Positions 8,377-16,985 of a DNA stretch of 44,170 bases are shown in pieces; the stretch's first letter is position 1; each line of letters opens with the position of its first letter. Source of the stretch: Oscillospiraceae bacterium (lineage in GTDB: Bacteria; Bacillota; Clostridia; Oscillospirales; Acutalibacteraceae); the NCBI GenBank assembly GCA_015066105.1, contig SVOY01000017.1, positions 1-44,170 on the forward strand, given 5' to 3'. A program made the translations under genes and the position numbers. The notes under the pieces are model-generated. The model searched no databases, was not told the DNA's origin, and worked only from the letters and a program-made list of their open reading frames with translations.

Positions 8377-10297
8377 ACGGATAGACCTCCTTTGCACATT
8401 CGGGAAGCTTGATGCCGAGCTTTTTGATCATTCGCATTGTGGGTGCGCCGTCCTTCCAGCCGCGGATAATATAGTAGCTCTTTTTCATTTTTTCAAGCGG
8501 CACCTTGGTTTTCTTAACACCGGGCACCTGTTCTTCATCGGTGAGACGCTTAGGCAGTGTGTCTGTATCCTTACCTACGGGAAGACCGAGTATAATGTTA
8601 CATACTCTTTCAACATTGTAGCCGTAGGAGCCGGCCTTTATGAAGGTACCCATTGTATATTTTGAGCCAGTTGCCGCGTTGATGGCTCTCGGATACTGAA
8701 TAAGGGGAATATTAAGTGCAAGAATTTCGGGGTATTGCATGCCTATGTAAAGAATGGGGGTAAGGAATTTGAAGGCCTGCTGTACAACCCTTGTCATAAT
8801 ACTTGTGGGCTTTGCAACAATGAACCAGGGCAGAATGGCGTAAGATGTAAATACACAGCAGCCGGCTGCAGAAGCGGCCTCCATTGTGTTCTGGAACATA
8901 ATGGCAAGGCTTGCCTTACCCTTGGCAGTATATGAATTCATATTAAGGCCGAGACCCTCAAGCACAACCATATAGCCGGCGTTGAGGTGACAGCCGCCGC
9001 GGTTGGCTGTGGCGTAGCCAAGGCCCTGACCTACTGCGCCTCTCGGCTCGTAGGCGGCTAATTCCATACCCTTGGCGTGTATTGCAAATTCCTTGCCGCC
9101 AAATTTTTCACTCATACGCTTTGTGCCGTCTGCAAGAATATCGCCAATGCCTTCACGGTTGGCAATGAGCTTGAAAACCTCGCTCAGATTGTCTGTTTTA
9201 CCGAATTCAAGGCCGCTGTCCCACATTCCCTTTTCCTGCAATTCCATTGCAAATGCAATGGAGCCTGCACAGGAGATTGTGTCCATACCAAGCTCATCAA
9301 GCTCATAATTCCAGCGCAGAATTTTTTCTATATCGTCATTCATAATGTTCGGGCCGAGAAGACCAAGGGTTTCAAGCTCGGGACCCTTTACATTCTTGCC
9401 GTCAACCTTAACACGCCTTTCACAGCGCATGGGGCAGGAGTAGCAGTTGCCGTTGCCTACAAGATATTTTTCCGTAAGCTCTTCACCTGATACCTTTTCA
9501 AAATTATCAAAACGTCCGTCACTGAAATTTTTTGTTGCGAGTATTCTGTGGGCCTGCATTGGTGCAACAAGGCCCGCCGTGCCGAGCTTTGAAAGCTGAG
9601 CACCCGTAATGGGATGGCGCAGAAGCTGCATTTTCCACTGCTCAATAATTTCATCAAGCTTTTCCTGGTCATAAATTTCGGGATTCTTGGAGCCCTTGGC
9701 GGTAATAAGCTTAAGCTTTTTATCACCGAAAACTGCTCCGACGCCGCCTCGGCCTGCAGTGCGCTCACCGCTGAAAACGCCGGCGTAAAGCACCTTGTTT
9801 TCACCTGCGGGGCCTATTGTAAGGGGGCTTATACCGCCCTTGAACTGCTTGCTTATTTCACCTGTAAGCATACCCTTCATTTCGGGCACATCGTGGAATT
9901 CAACCTTATCGTCTTCAATTTCAATCCAGGTAAGCTCACTTGCCTTTCCCGTGATGACCATTGCGTCCCAACCGGCTTTTTTGAGTCTTCTGCCAAAGGG
10001 GCCGCCGCAGTTTGATGAAGTCAGAATACCCGTAAGGGGAGAAACGGTTGAAATGTTAAAGCGGGTTGATGAGGGTGTTTTGCAACGGGTAAGAGGACCG
10101 GTTGTGATAACAAGCCAGTTATCCTCGTCAAAGGCCTTCATTCCCGGCCTGATATGCTGAAGCAGTATATCAGCCGCCATCACCTTGCCGCCGATGGTTC
10201 TTTTTCTGTCTTCGTCTGTCCAGGGAAATTCGCCGTAGGTCTTTTTGGTAAGGTCGACGAAAAGCACCTTACCCATGTAGCCTTTTAAGTTTGTCAT
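8363..10297 (-). CDS. aor: Tungsten-containing aldehyde:ferredoxin oxidoreductase
   Basis: 644 residues, typical for the AOR family. It oxidises aldehydes to carboxylic acids with ferredoxin, using a bis-pterin tungsten centre and one [4Fe-4S] cluster in the cytoplasm. Cluster ligands C285, C288 and C292 (CYSCPMRC) and a C-terminal C566 (RVCNIILGLP) are present. Cofactor-binding segments include SPLTGILTSSNCGGPFGR at about 86-103 and EPRGAVGQGLGYA at about 417. The start overlaps the stop of the ThiF-like gene (ATGA), and the MoaD-like gene starts within its 3' end. The neighbouring tungstate importer supports tungsten rather than molybdenum. The exact aldehyde, and whether the enzyme acts in detoxification or carboxylate reduction, cannot be told. 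Confidence 0.95.
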   Translation of the reverse strand: MTNLKGYMGKVLFVDLTKKTYGEFPWTDEDRKRTIGGKVMAADILLQHIRPGMKAFDEDNWLVITTGPLTRCKTPSSTRFNISTVSPLTGILTSSNCGGPFGRRLKKAGWDAMVITGKASELTWIEIEDDKVEFHDVPEMKGMLTGEISKQFKGGISPLTIGPAGENKVLYAGVFSGERTAGRGGVGAVFGDKKLKLITAKGSKNPEIYDQEKLDEIIEQWKMQLLRHPITGAQLSKLGTAGLVAPMQAHRILATKNFSDGRFDNFEKVSGEELTEKYLVGNGNCYSCPMRCERRVKVDGKNVKGPELETLGLLGPNIMNDDIEKILRWNYELDELGMDTISCAGSIAFAMELQEKGMWDSGLEFGKTDNLSEVFKLIANREGIGDILADGTKRMSEKFGGKEFAIHAKGMELAAYEPRGAVGQGLGYATANRGGCHLNAGYMVVLEGLGLNMNSYTAKGKASLAIMFQNTMEAASAAGCCVFTSYAILPWFIVAKPTSIMTRVVQQAFKFLTPILYIGMQYPEILALNIPLIQYPRAINAATGSKYTMGTFIKAGSYGYNVERVCNIILGLPVGKDTDTLPKRLTDEEQVPGVKKTKVPLEKMKKSYYIIRGWKDGAPTMRMIKKLGIKLPECAKEVYPYGKG

Positions 10298-10983
10298 AAT
10301 GTCACCTCTGGTATGTTACATATTTTACATTCAGAATGGGGCTTTATTTTAAGGGTATCCCATAAATCACCGTCAAACAGATAAATTTTGCCTGCCGAAT
10401 TCTCGTCTGATGAAAGCAGATATCTCAAAGCGAGGTTAACCTGCATTGAGCCTATTATACCTGCCGAGGAAGAAACAGAGCTTTTTACCGAAATATCGTT
10501 GATTATTCCTGCACAGTCAGGGCAGGGCGATATATCGGGAAGGTAAAGATATACTGTTCCGTAAAAGCCGTCAACACCTCCGAAAACAGCAGGAATTTTT
10601 GTGTTTTTTGAAAATTCCGCAACCGCCCTGCGCCCTACGGCGTTGTCAACACAGCAAAGAATTATATCGCAGTCCTTTGCAAAGTCCAGGTCCTTTGCTG
10701 CTGTGATTTTACGCACCGTGGGAATATATTTTGTCTCTGTGGAATAGTACGACAGCCTTTCCTTGAGTATATTGCACTTAAGGTAGCCCTCGTCAATTTT
10801 TGTAAAGAGAAACTGTCGGTTGAGGTTTGAGAGACTGATGGTGTCAAAATCGCAAAGATAAAGCTTTTTCACCCCTGCCCCCGCAAGGTGTACGGCGGCA
10901 TTTGTTCCCAATGCACCGCAGCCTACAATACATACTGTTTTATCGTCTATGCTGAAAAGCTGGGTTTGTTGTTTAAGTTTCAA
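10294..10983 (-). CDS. ThiF/MoeB/HesA-family adenylyltransferase
   Basis: About 229 residues from the proposed TTG. An E1-like enzyme that activates the C-terminal Gly of ubiquitin-like sulfur carriers, here most likely the MoaD-like protein encoded two genes downstream. The ATP-binding GCGALGTNAAVHLAGAG, the Asp-rich LYLCDFDTISLSNLNRQFLF and the CCVDNAVGRR segment are all clear. Zinc-ligand CxxC pairs are present at CPDC (mid-protein) and CKIC (C-terminus). An upstream in-frame ATG at 11064 would overlap mog by 80 nt. TTG at 10983 is preferred since GGAGG precedes it by about 11 nt and it directly follows the mog stop. The start is not certain. Confidence 0.88.
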   Translation of the reverse strand: MKLKQQTQLFSIDDKTVCIVGCGALGTNAAVHLAGAGVKKLYLCDFDTISLSNLNRQFLFTKIDEGYLKCNILKERLSYYSTETKYIPTVRKITAAKDLDFAKDCDIILCCVDNAVGRRAVAEFSKNTKIPAVFGGVDGFYGTVYLYLPDISPCPDCAGIINDISVKSSVSSSAGIIGSMQVNLALRYLLSSDENSAGKIYLFDGDLWDTLKIKPHSECKICNIPEVTL

Positions 10984-10984
10984 A

Positions 10985-11473
10985 TCAGTAATTTCCTCCG
11001 CAAGAAATAGTGTTGCCCTGTAATGTTTCACAAGCGTGGGGAAGCACGGGTATAACAAATTCAAGTGCCTCCTTAACCGCCTTGGGACTGCCGGGGAGAT
11101 TTATGATAAGTGTTTTACCTCTTATGCCGCTTGCTGCCCTTGAAAGCATTGCCTTGGGTGTGATTTCAAGGCTCTTTTGCCTTATAGCCTCGCTTATGCC
11201 GGGGGTCTCCCTTTCAATCACGGCTTTTGTTGCCTCGGGAGTAACGTCACGCGGGGCAAGGCCCGTGCCGCCGGTTGTGAAAATTATATCGGCATCGGTT
11301 TTATCACAGCCCTTTATAAGGGCAAGGGAGATGATTGTTTTTTCATCGGGCACAATTTCATAAAAAACAGTTTCTCCCAAGGAGGCAAGAAGCTCACTTA
11401 TCAACGGACCGCTTTTATCCTCGCAAAGGCCTTTACTGCAGCGGTCGCTGACACAAATTACGCCGAATTTCAA
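10985..11473 (-). CDS. mog: MogA/MoaB-family molybdopterin adenylyltransferase
   Basis: 162 residues. It adenylates molybdopterin, the step before metal insertion by MoeA. The family signature TGGTGLAPRDVTPEAT at about residue 70-85 and the later LPGSPKAVKEAL are plainly visible. The start is placed at TTG 11473 (LKFGVICVSDRC): the minus strand reads GAGGTGA, then 6 nt, then TTG, whereas the in-frame GTG at 11482 lies inside the ribosome binding site. It is the first gene of the mog-thiF-aor-moaD arm, divergent from tupA. Mog and MoaB cannot be separated by eye, but both have the same predicted activity. Confidence 0.92.
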   Translation of the reverse strand: MKFGVICVSDRCSKGLCEDKSGPLISELLASLGETVFYEIVPDEKTIISLALIKGCDKTDADIIFTTGGTGLAPRDVTPEATKAVIERETPGISEAIRQKSLEITPKAMLSRAASGIRGKTLIINLPGSPKAVKEALEFVIPVLPHACETLQGNTISCGGNY

Positions 11474-11540
11474 AAAAATCACCTCAACCTATGGAAATTT
11501 TTATTTTTATATAGTATAATAATATCACCATTAGTAATAA

Positions 11541-11569
11541 TTTACAATATATTTAATGGAATTTTAAAA
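11541..11569 (+). promoter_or_regulatory. Weak candidate promoter for the tup/moe operon
   Basis: TTTACA (11541-11546) and TTAAAA (11564-11569) are spaced 17 nt. Transcription from here would include the whole structured leader upstream of tupA. On the opposite strand a TATACT box at 11513-11518 could serve the mog arm. Both are low-confidence calls in an AT-rich gap. Confidence 0.3.
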
Positions 11570-11626
11570 ATTTTAGTAAATAATTGCATTAGTAAGAAGT
11601 GGTGCTTTGCACCTTAATTCATTTTC

Positions 11627-11758
11627 CGACTCTGAGCTCTAAGTGATTATTCATAGGAGCGACAGAGCCCGGCCGAAATAACACAAGCCGCCTTAAGGAG
11701 ATTACAGGGCGGTTAACGGCCAAGGGTAAAGGGGGAAACGCTTTTACCTTCCGTGATT
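11627..11758 (+). ncRNA. Moco/Tuco-type riboswitch leader
   Basis: This 130-nt structured leader ends 18 nt before tupA. It starts CGACTCTGAGCTCT. A long arm follows (GGCCG...CGGCC at 11671-11721 enclosing CCGCC...GGCGG). The 3' stem-loop is AAGGGTAAAG-GGGGAAACG-CTTTTACCTT followed by CCGTG. The last part resembles by eye the conserved GAAA..CTTCGCCTCCCGT segment of the Escherichia coli moaA Moco RNA, and the opening resembles its ACTCTAGCCTCT. Its position before tungstate uptake and cofactor genes fits a sensor of Moco or tungsten cofactor. The call rests on visual comparison, not a covariance search. The ribosome binding site 11761-11767 lies just outside the structure. Confidence 0.75.
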
Positions 11759-11775
11759 GAAAAGGAGAAATGAAT

Positions 11776-12597
11776 ATGAAAAAGCTTCTTTGCGCAGCCC
11801 TTGCACTCACAATGCTTTTCGCTCTTGCAGCCTGCGGCGGCGGCAGCGAAAACAAGGTAATCCGTATGTCCACAACAACCTCCGTCAACGACTCGGGACT
11901 TCTCCCCTACCTTCTTCCCGTTTTTGAAGAAGCAACGGGCTACACCGTTGAGGTTCAGTCAGCAGGCACGGGTGCAGCCATCCAGAAGGCTGTTGACGGC
12001 AACGCAGACCTTATTCTCGTTCACTCAAAGGCAAGTGAAGAGACCTTTGTAGCTGACGGCTACGGCGTGGAAAGAATCCCCTTTATGTATAACTACTTTG
12101 TAGTTGTCGGCCCCGAAAAGGACCCCGCAAAAATTGCAGGCAGTGCAAATGCGGCAGAGGCCTTCGGCAAAATTGCCGACAAGAAGGCAAGCTTCGTTTC
12201 ACGCGGTGACGACAGCGGCACGCACAAGGCAGAGGTTAAAATCTGGGGCGAAAGCGTACCCGATGCCGAAAAGGACAGCTGGTACATAAGCGCAGGTGCA
12301 GGCATGGGTGCTTGCCTTACAATGGCCTCCGAAAAGGGTGCATACTGCCTTACCGACAAGGCAACCTTCCTTTCAAACAAGGCCGACCTTGACCTCGAAA
12401 TCATTCTCAGCGAGGGCGAGGATATGAAGAACACCTACTCACTTATTGAATGTAACCCCGAAAAGCTTGAGGGCATCAACACCGAGGGTGCAAAGGCACT
12501 TATCGAATGGATGACTGGCGAAGAAGCAAGTGCCCTTATCGCAAAGTACGGTGAAGAACAGTACGGCGAGGCTCTTTTCTACCTCATTGAAGAATAA
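11776..12597 (+). CDS. tupA: Tungstate ABC transporter substrate-binding lipoprotein
   Basis: 273 residues. An extracellular tungstate-binding lipoprotein: the signal peptide MKKLLCAALALTMLFALAAC ends in a lipobox Cys followed by GGGSEN. The mature part carries the TupA motif RMSTTTSVNDSGLLPYLLP, with the oxyanion-contacting TTTS, and later RGDDSGTHKAE. These are characteristic of the TupA/WtpA-distinct group known in Gram-positives. The ATG at 11776 is preferred over 11770 because AAAGGAG lies 8 nt upstream of it and only 2 nt upstream of the other. It is the first gene after the riboswitch-like leader and is followed 2 nt later by tupB. It supplies tungstate for the cofactor pathway encoded downstream. 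Confidence 0.94.
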   Translation: MKKLLCAALALTMLFALAACGGGSENKVIRMSTTTSVNDSGLLPYLLPVFEEATGYTVEVQSAGTGAAIQKAVDGNADLILVHSKASEETFVADGYGVERIPFMYNYFVVVGPEKDPAKIAGSANAAEAFGKIADKKASFVSRGDDSGTHKAEVKIWGESVPDAEKDSWYISAGAGMGACLTMASEKGAYCLTDKATFLSNKADLDLEIILSEGEDMKNTYSLIECNPEKLEGINTEGAKALIEWMTGEEASALIAKYGEEQYGEALFYLIEE

Positions 12598-12599
12598 TT

Positions 12600-13286
12600 T
12601 TGGAAAAGATAACAGAAGCCTTTGAAATGCTTTTGTCTATGGACAGGGAAATTCTGCAGATAATAGGCGTTACCCTGCGTATGTCCTTTTTCTCAACGGT
12701 AATTTCCTGCCTTATAGGTATGCCTCTGGGTATATTGATTACAAGCACAAGCTTCAAGGGCAAACGGACAGTCAGAAAATTAATAAATACCTTAATGGGC
12801 TTGCCACCTGTGGTGGCAGGCCTGATTGTCTATATGCTCTTCAGCAAAAACGGCATTTTTGGCTCAATGGGTCTGCTTTTCACCGTTGAGGTGATGGTGA
12901 TTGCCCAGTGCCTTCTTATAACCCCTGTTGTGATAAGTCTCACAGGAAGTGTATGCTCGGTAAACGGTAAGAATCTTCTTGAAAATGCAAGAGGACTCGC
13001 CTTCGGAAAAGGCAAAACCGTCAGACTCTTCCTTTTACAGAACAGAGCTTCCCTTGTTTCCGTTGTACTCACAGCCTTCGGCAGGTCAATAGCCGAGGTC
13101 GGTGCTGTCAGCATTGTAGGCGGTAACATTCAGTGGAAAACGAGAGTTATGACAACAGCGATTATGCTTGAAACAAACAAGGGTAATTTTACCCTTGCCC
13201 TCGCTCTCGGCCTGGTGCTTCTTTCAATCTCCTTTATTGTAAATGTTTTTGCATCTCTTCTTTCGGAAAAGGAGGGTGAAGAATGA
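12600..13286 (+). CDS. tupB: Tungstate ABC transporter permease
   Basis: 228 residues with about five hydrophobic spans. A membrane permease of the molybdate/tungstate type. The cytoplasmic EAA-like loop appears as ENARGLAFGKGKTVRLFLLQ, and AFGRSIAEVGAVSIVGGNI is a family hallmark. The start is TTG at 12600, immediately after the tupA stop. No strong ribosome binding site is seen, so translation probably depends on coupling to tupA. The next ATG (MDREILQ) would remove the conserved N-terminal EAFEMLLS stretch. It overlaps tupC by 4 nt (ATGA). Confidence 0.93.
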   Translation: MEKITEAFEMLLSMDREILQIIGVTLRMSFFSTVISCLIGMPLGILITSTSFKGKRTVRKLINTLMGLPPVVAGLIVYMLFSKNGIFGSMGLLFTVEVMVIAQCLLITPVVISLTGSVCSVNGKNLLENARGLAFGKGKTVRLFLLQNRASLVSVVLTAFGRSIAEVGAVSIVGGNIQWKTRVMTTAIMLETNKGNFTLALALGLVLLSISFIVNVFASLLSEKEGEE

Positions 13287-13903
13287 TTGAAATCAAAAAT
13301 CTCAGAAAAGCCTACGGCGGTCGCACGGTTCTTGACATTGAAGAGCTTCACATAAAAAAGGGTGAATGTGTTGTTCTTACGGGCCACAACGGCAGCGGAA
13401 AAAGCACCCTTTTGAAAATTCTTGCAGGAACGGAGAAAAAAAGCGAGGGCAGTGTAATCACCCGCGGACAAATTTATTATCTGCCTCAGCAAAGCCTGCC
13501 CTTTAACAAAAGCGTAAGAAAAAACCTTCTCTTCTGCCTTGAGGGCAAAAGAAAGGAAAAAAACGAAAAATGCAATGAGCTGCTTGACGCCTTTGAGCTC
13601 AGGCACCTTGAAAATAAAAATGCCGGAACCCTTTCAGGCGGTGAATGTCAGCGGCTTGCACTTGCAAGGGTGCTTTGCAGAAGGGCCGATATTATCCTTC
13701 TGGACGAGCCCTCAAGCGCGGCGGACAGCAAGGGTAGAGCCCTCATAAACAGCCTTATAAAAAAATACTGCGAAAGAACCGGCTGTACTCTTGTTATGAC
13801 CACGCACACGGGTGAATATCCCGAAATAAAGGGGCTTCGCATTATCGGGCTTTGCGACGGCATAACAGTAAGCAAAAAGGAGGCCGACGGCAATGATGCT
13901 TAA
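13283..13903 (+). CDS. tupC: Tungstate ABC transporter ATP-binding protein
   Basis: 206 residues, a compact ABC ATPase that powers TupB. Walker A GHNGSGKST (residues 34-42), Q-loop YYLPQQ, signature LSGGECQRLALAR, Walker B IILLDEPSS and H-loop MTTH are all intact. There is no C-terminal regulatory (MOP-type) domain, unlike ModC. The gene starts in the tupB stop (ATGA) and overlaps moeA by 11 nt, so uptake and metal insertion are translated from one message. The short length is normal for TupC. Confidence 0.94.
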   Translation: MIEIKNLRKAYGGRTVLDIEELHIKKGECVVLTGHNGSGKSTLLKILAGTEKKSEGSVITRGQIYYLPQQSLPFNKSVRKNLLFCLEGKRKEKNEKCNELLDAFELRHLENKNAGTLSGGECQRLALARVLCRRADIILLDEPSSAADSKGRALINSLIKKYCERTGCTLVMTTHTGEYPEIKGLRIIGLCDGITVSKKEADGNDA

Positions 13904-15098
13904 TGTTGTTTCTTTTGAAGAGGCAATGAAAATAACCGAGGAAAAATTTTCCTTATCTGAACAAAGCACCGAAAGGCTGAGCATTACGGAATGTATCGGC
14001 CGAATTACCGCTGAGGATATTGCAGCAGGCGAAAGCATCCCCCCCTTTGACCGCAGCACGGTGGACGGCTATGCCCTGAGAGCCTCCGATACCTTCGGTG
14101 CAGGCGAAAGCATACCCGCCATGCTTGATATAAAGGGAGAAATCCTTATGGGCGAGCAGGCCTCACAGCCTGTTTCAGCAGGCGAATGTGTAAAAATTTC
14201 AACCGGCGGAATGCTCCCCGAGGGTGCTGACAGCGTTGTGATGGTTGAACACACAGAGCAGACACCCGACGGTATCTGCCTTGCCTTCAGGGCAGTCAGC
14301 CCCTTTCAGAACGTTACTAGAAAGGGCGACGACGTAAAAAAGGGGCAGACGGTAATAAAAAAGGGCACTCCCCTTTCCTCAAGGCACATCGGCATACTCT
14401 GCGCCCTCGGCATTACAGAGGTTTTGTGCACAAAAAAAATCAGAGTCGGCATTATCTCAAGCGGCGATGAAATCGTGCCCGTAGAAGAATGCGTCCCCTT
14501 GGGAAAAATACGGGATATCAACAGCCACTTCCTTTCGGCTCTTATGAGCGAAAAGGGCTGTGAGACCACGGAATACGGAATAGTAAGGGACGATTTTGAC
14601 TCCCTTTATGCTACCCTGCAGAAGGCCGCAGACGAATGTGATGTTGTTCTTATTTCCGGCGGCTCCTCGGCGGGCAGTAAGGATATGACCGCCACCGTTA
14701 TACAAAAAAACGGTGAGGTGTTTTTCCACGGAATTGCAGTAAAGCCGGGCAAGCCCACAATATCGGGACGGGTAGGAAAAGCGGCGGTTTTCGGTCTGCC
14801 GGGTCACCCTGCCGCAGCCTATCTTATAGCCTTAACCGTGGTGCTCAGGCTCATTCGCAAATTAACGGGAGAAGATATCACTCCCTTTACCCTCACGGCA
14901 GAGCTTACAAAAAGCATATCCTCAAATCACGGCAGAGAGGAGCTTGTACCCGTTATTCTCAAAAGCGGAAAAGCCGAGCCCCTTTTCTTCAAAAGCGGTC
15001 TCGTTTCACTGCTTTGTGCCGCTGACGGATATATAATCATCCCCCGTAACAAGGAAGGCCTTTTCGAGGGCGAAAAGGTCAGTGTACACCCGTTTTAA
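13893..15098 (+). CDS. moeA: Molybdopterin molybdotransferase MoeA
   Basis: 401 residues. It inserts molybdate or tungstate into adenylated molybdopterin. Features are the N-terminal domain with PPFDRSTVDGYAL (about 50-62), the GEILMGEQA segment, the central MogA-like domain with ISGGSSAGSKDMT, the conserved KPGKPT and GLPGHPAAA, and a C-terminal beta domain. GGAGG lies 9 nt before the start inside tupC. A second, longer MoeA follows immediately. In organisms using both metals, paralogous MoeA proteins are thought to prefer Mo or W, so this pair may reflect such a split, but the sequence does not show which is which. Confidence 0.94.
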   Translation: MMLNVVSFEEAMKITEEKFSLSEQSTERLSITECIGRITAEDIAAGESIPPFDRSTVDGYALRASDTFGAGESIPAMLDIKGEILMGEQASQPVSAGECVKISTGGMLPEGADSVVMVEHTEQTPDGICLAFRAVSPFQNVTRKGDDVKKGQTVIKKGTPLSSRHIGILCALGITEVLCTKKIRVGIISSGDEIVPVEECVPLGKIRDINSHFLSALMSEKGCETTEYGIVRDDFDSLYATLQKAADECDVVLISGGSSAGSKDMTATVIQKNGEVFFHGIAVKPGKPTISGRVGKAAVFGLPGHPAAAYLIALTVVLRLIRKLTGEDITPFTLTAELTKSISSNHGREELVPVILKSGKAEPLFFKSGLVSLLCAADGYIIIPRNKEGLFEGEKVSVHPF

Positions 15099-15110
15099 AG
15101 GAGATTCCCC

Positions 15111-16985
15111 ATGAAGCATAATTATCTTGACAACATCCCCTTAGAGGAAGCGAAGCAACGTTTTTTTGACCTTGTAAAAAAGGATTTTTCACATAAAAGC
15201 GAAGAAATCCCAACGGCAGCCTCCGTCGGCCGCGTGCTTACAGAGGCGGCCTATGCAAAAATCTGCTGTCCTCACTATAATGCCTCGGCTATGGACGGCA
15301 TTGCAGTAAAGGCAAGGGATACCTATACGGCAAGTGAAAGCTCGCCGCTGATACTCAGCCCCGACAAATACACGGTGGTTGACACGGGCGACCCCATCCC
15401 CGAGGATAAGGATGCCGTGATTATGGTTGAGGATATTACCTTTGAAGGCGGCAAAAACGTAAAAATTATGGCCTCGGTCCATCCCTTTCAGAATGTGCGC
15501 CAGATTGGCGAGGATATCTGTATGGGAGATATGATTGCCCCCTCTTATACGGAAATAACCCCTCCCCTTTGCGGAGCAATGCTTGCAGGCGGCATCACAA
15601 AAGTCAGCGTTTTCAAAAAGCCGTCAGTGGCAATTATACCCACGGGCGATGAAATTGTTCCGCCCACGGAAAATCCCCGCAAGGGAGACATAATTGAATT
15701 CAACTCTTCAATTTTTTCGGGTATGCTGAAGCAATGGGGTACAGATACAAGGGTTTATCCCATTATTCCCGATAAAAAGGAGCTGCTTGAAGCTACGGTT
15801 AAGGATGCCGCAGATAATTATGATGCGGTTCTTGTTCTCGCGGGCTCCTCGGCAGGAAGAGACGATTACACCTGCGATATTATAAAAAAGCTCGGCACCG
15901 TATGCGTTCACGGCATTGCAATAAAGCCGGGCAAGCCTGCCGTTCTGGGCAAAATAGGCAACGCCGCTCTGGTCGGTCTTCCCGGTTATCCCGTATCGGC
16001 TATTGTGGTAATGCGCGAAATAGTAAAGGAGCTCGTCGCCTTTCTTGCGTGCAAAAAAGCAGAAAAGGAGCAGACGATAACCGCCAGCCTCGGCAAGCGT
16101 ATTGTTTCCTCACTCAAATACCGCGAATACATGCGTGTCACCCTCGGCAAAATCGGAAACAGCTATGTTGCCGTTCCTCTTCCGAGGGGCGCCGGTATTG
16201 TTACAAGCTTCACCAAGGCAGACGGCCTTATAGCCGTGCCCCAGAACTCGGAAGGAATTGAGCAGGGCGAACAGGTAGAGGTTACCCTTTTAACCGCAAA
16301 GGAAGACATTGAAAGCTCAATAATAGTAACCGGCAGTCACGACCCCATTATTGACGAAATCAACGACCTTATGAAAATCAAGGGTCTCCCCTTCTCCCTT
16401 TCCTCATCACACGTGGGAAGCATGGGTGCTCTCAATGCGGTCAGGGCAAAGCAGGCACACCTCGGCGGCACGCATCTGCTTGACACTCAAACAGGCGAAT
16501 ACAACAAAAGCTATGTTGAAAAATATCTTGACGGCAAGGATGCCACTCTTATAAAGGGCATCGGCAGAATTCAGGGCCTTATGGTGCAAAAGGGCAACCC
16601 GAAAGGCATCAAGGGCTTTGAGGACATTGTGGGTCTGAGATATGCAAACCGACAGTTAGGCTCGGGGACACGTATTCTTTTTGATTATCTTCTCAAATCT
16701 CACAAAATTGACAAGGAAAGCATTGACGGCTACCGCAACGAGGAGTTTACCCACACCGCCGTTGCCGCGCAGATTGCAGGCGGCAACGCAGACTGCGGCC
16801 TCGGAATATACTCTGCCGCACAGATGTATGACCTTGATTTTATCGAAATCACCGTTGAGGAATACGATTTTATAGTTAACAACGATTTTGCAGGCACACC
16901 CGCTTTTGCCGCCTTTGAGGAGATATTTAAAAGCGAGGAGCTTAAGGAACGTATGAGAAGGATGGGAGGCTACCGCTTTGGCTGA
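15111..16985 (+). CDS. MoeA fused to a periplasmic-binding-protein-like domain
   Basis: 624 residues. Residues 1 to about 400 are a complete MoeA (ASAMDGIAVKA, LVLAGSSAGRDDYTC, IKPGKPAVLG, GLPGYPVSA). Residues about 410-624 form a PBP-like module related to LysR and substrate-binding domains (SHDPIIDEINDL, GTHLLDTQTGEYN, QGLMVQKGNPKGIKG, NRQLGSGTR, GNADCGLGIYSAA). No signal peptide is present, so the module acts inside the cell, presumably binding metal oxyanion or a cofactor intermediate. This fusion is known in anaerobes. The gene has its own AAGGAG, and moaC starts inside its end. Confidence 0.92.
   Translation: MKHNYLDNIPLEEAKQRFFDLVKKDFSHKSEEIPTAASVGRVLTEAAYAKICCPHYNASAMDGIAVKARDTYTASESSPLILSPDKYTVVDTGDPIPEDKDAVIMVEDITFEGGKNVKIMASVHPFQNVRQIGEDICMGDMIAPSYTEITPPLCGAMLAGGITKVSVFKKPSVAIIPTGDEIVPPTENPRKGDIIEFNSSIFSGMLKQWGTDTRVYPIIPDKKELLEATVKDAADNYDAVLVLAGSSAGRDDYTCDIIKKLGTVCVHGIAIKPGKPAVLGKIGNAALVGLPGYPVSAIVVMREIVKELVAFLACKKAEKEQTITASLGKRIVSSLKYREYMRVTLGKIGNSYVAVPLPRGAGIVTSFTKADGLIAVPQNSEGIEQGEQVEVTLLTAKEDIESSIIVTGSHDPIIDEINDLMKIKGLPFSLSSSHVGSMGALNAVRAKQAHLGGTHLLDTQTGEYNKSYVEKYLDGKDATLIKGIGRIQGLMVQKGNPKGIKGFEDIVGLRYANRQLGSGTRILFDYLLKSHKIDKESIDGYRNEEFTHTAVAAQIAGGNADCGLGIYSAAQMYDLDFIEITVEEYDFIVNNDFAGTPAFAAFEEIFKSEELKERMRRMGGYRFG

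Noticed and set aside
8279..10160. Plus-strand frames across the moaD/aor genes
   Set aside because: They are shadows of the minus-strand genes, without ribosome binding sites or recognisable domains.
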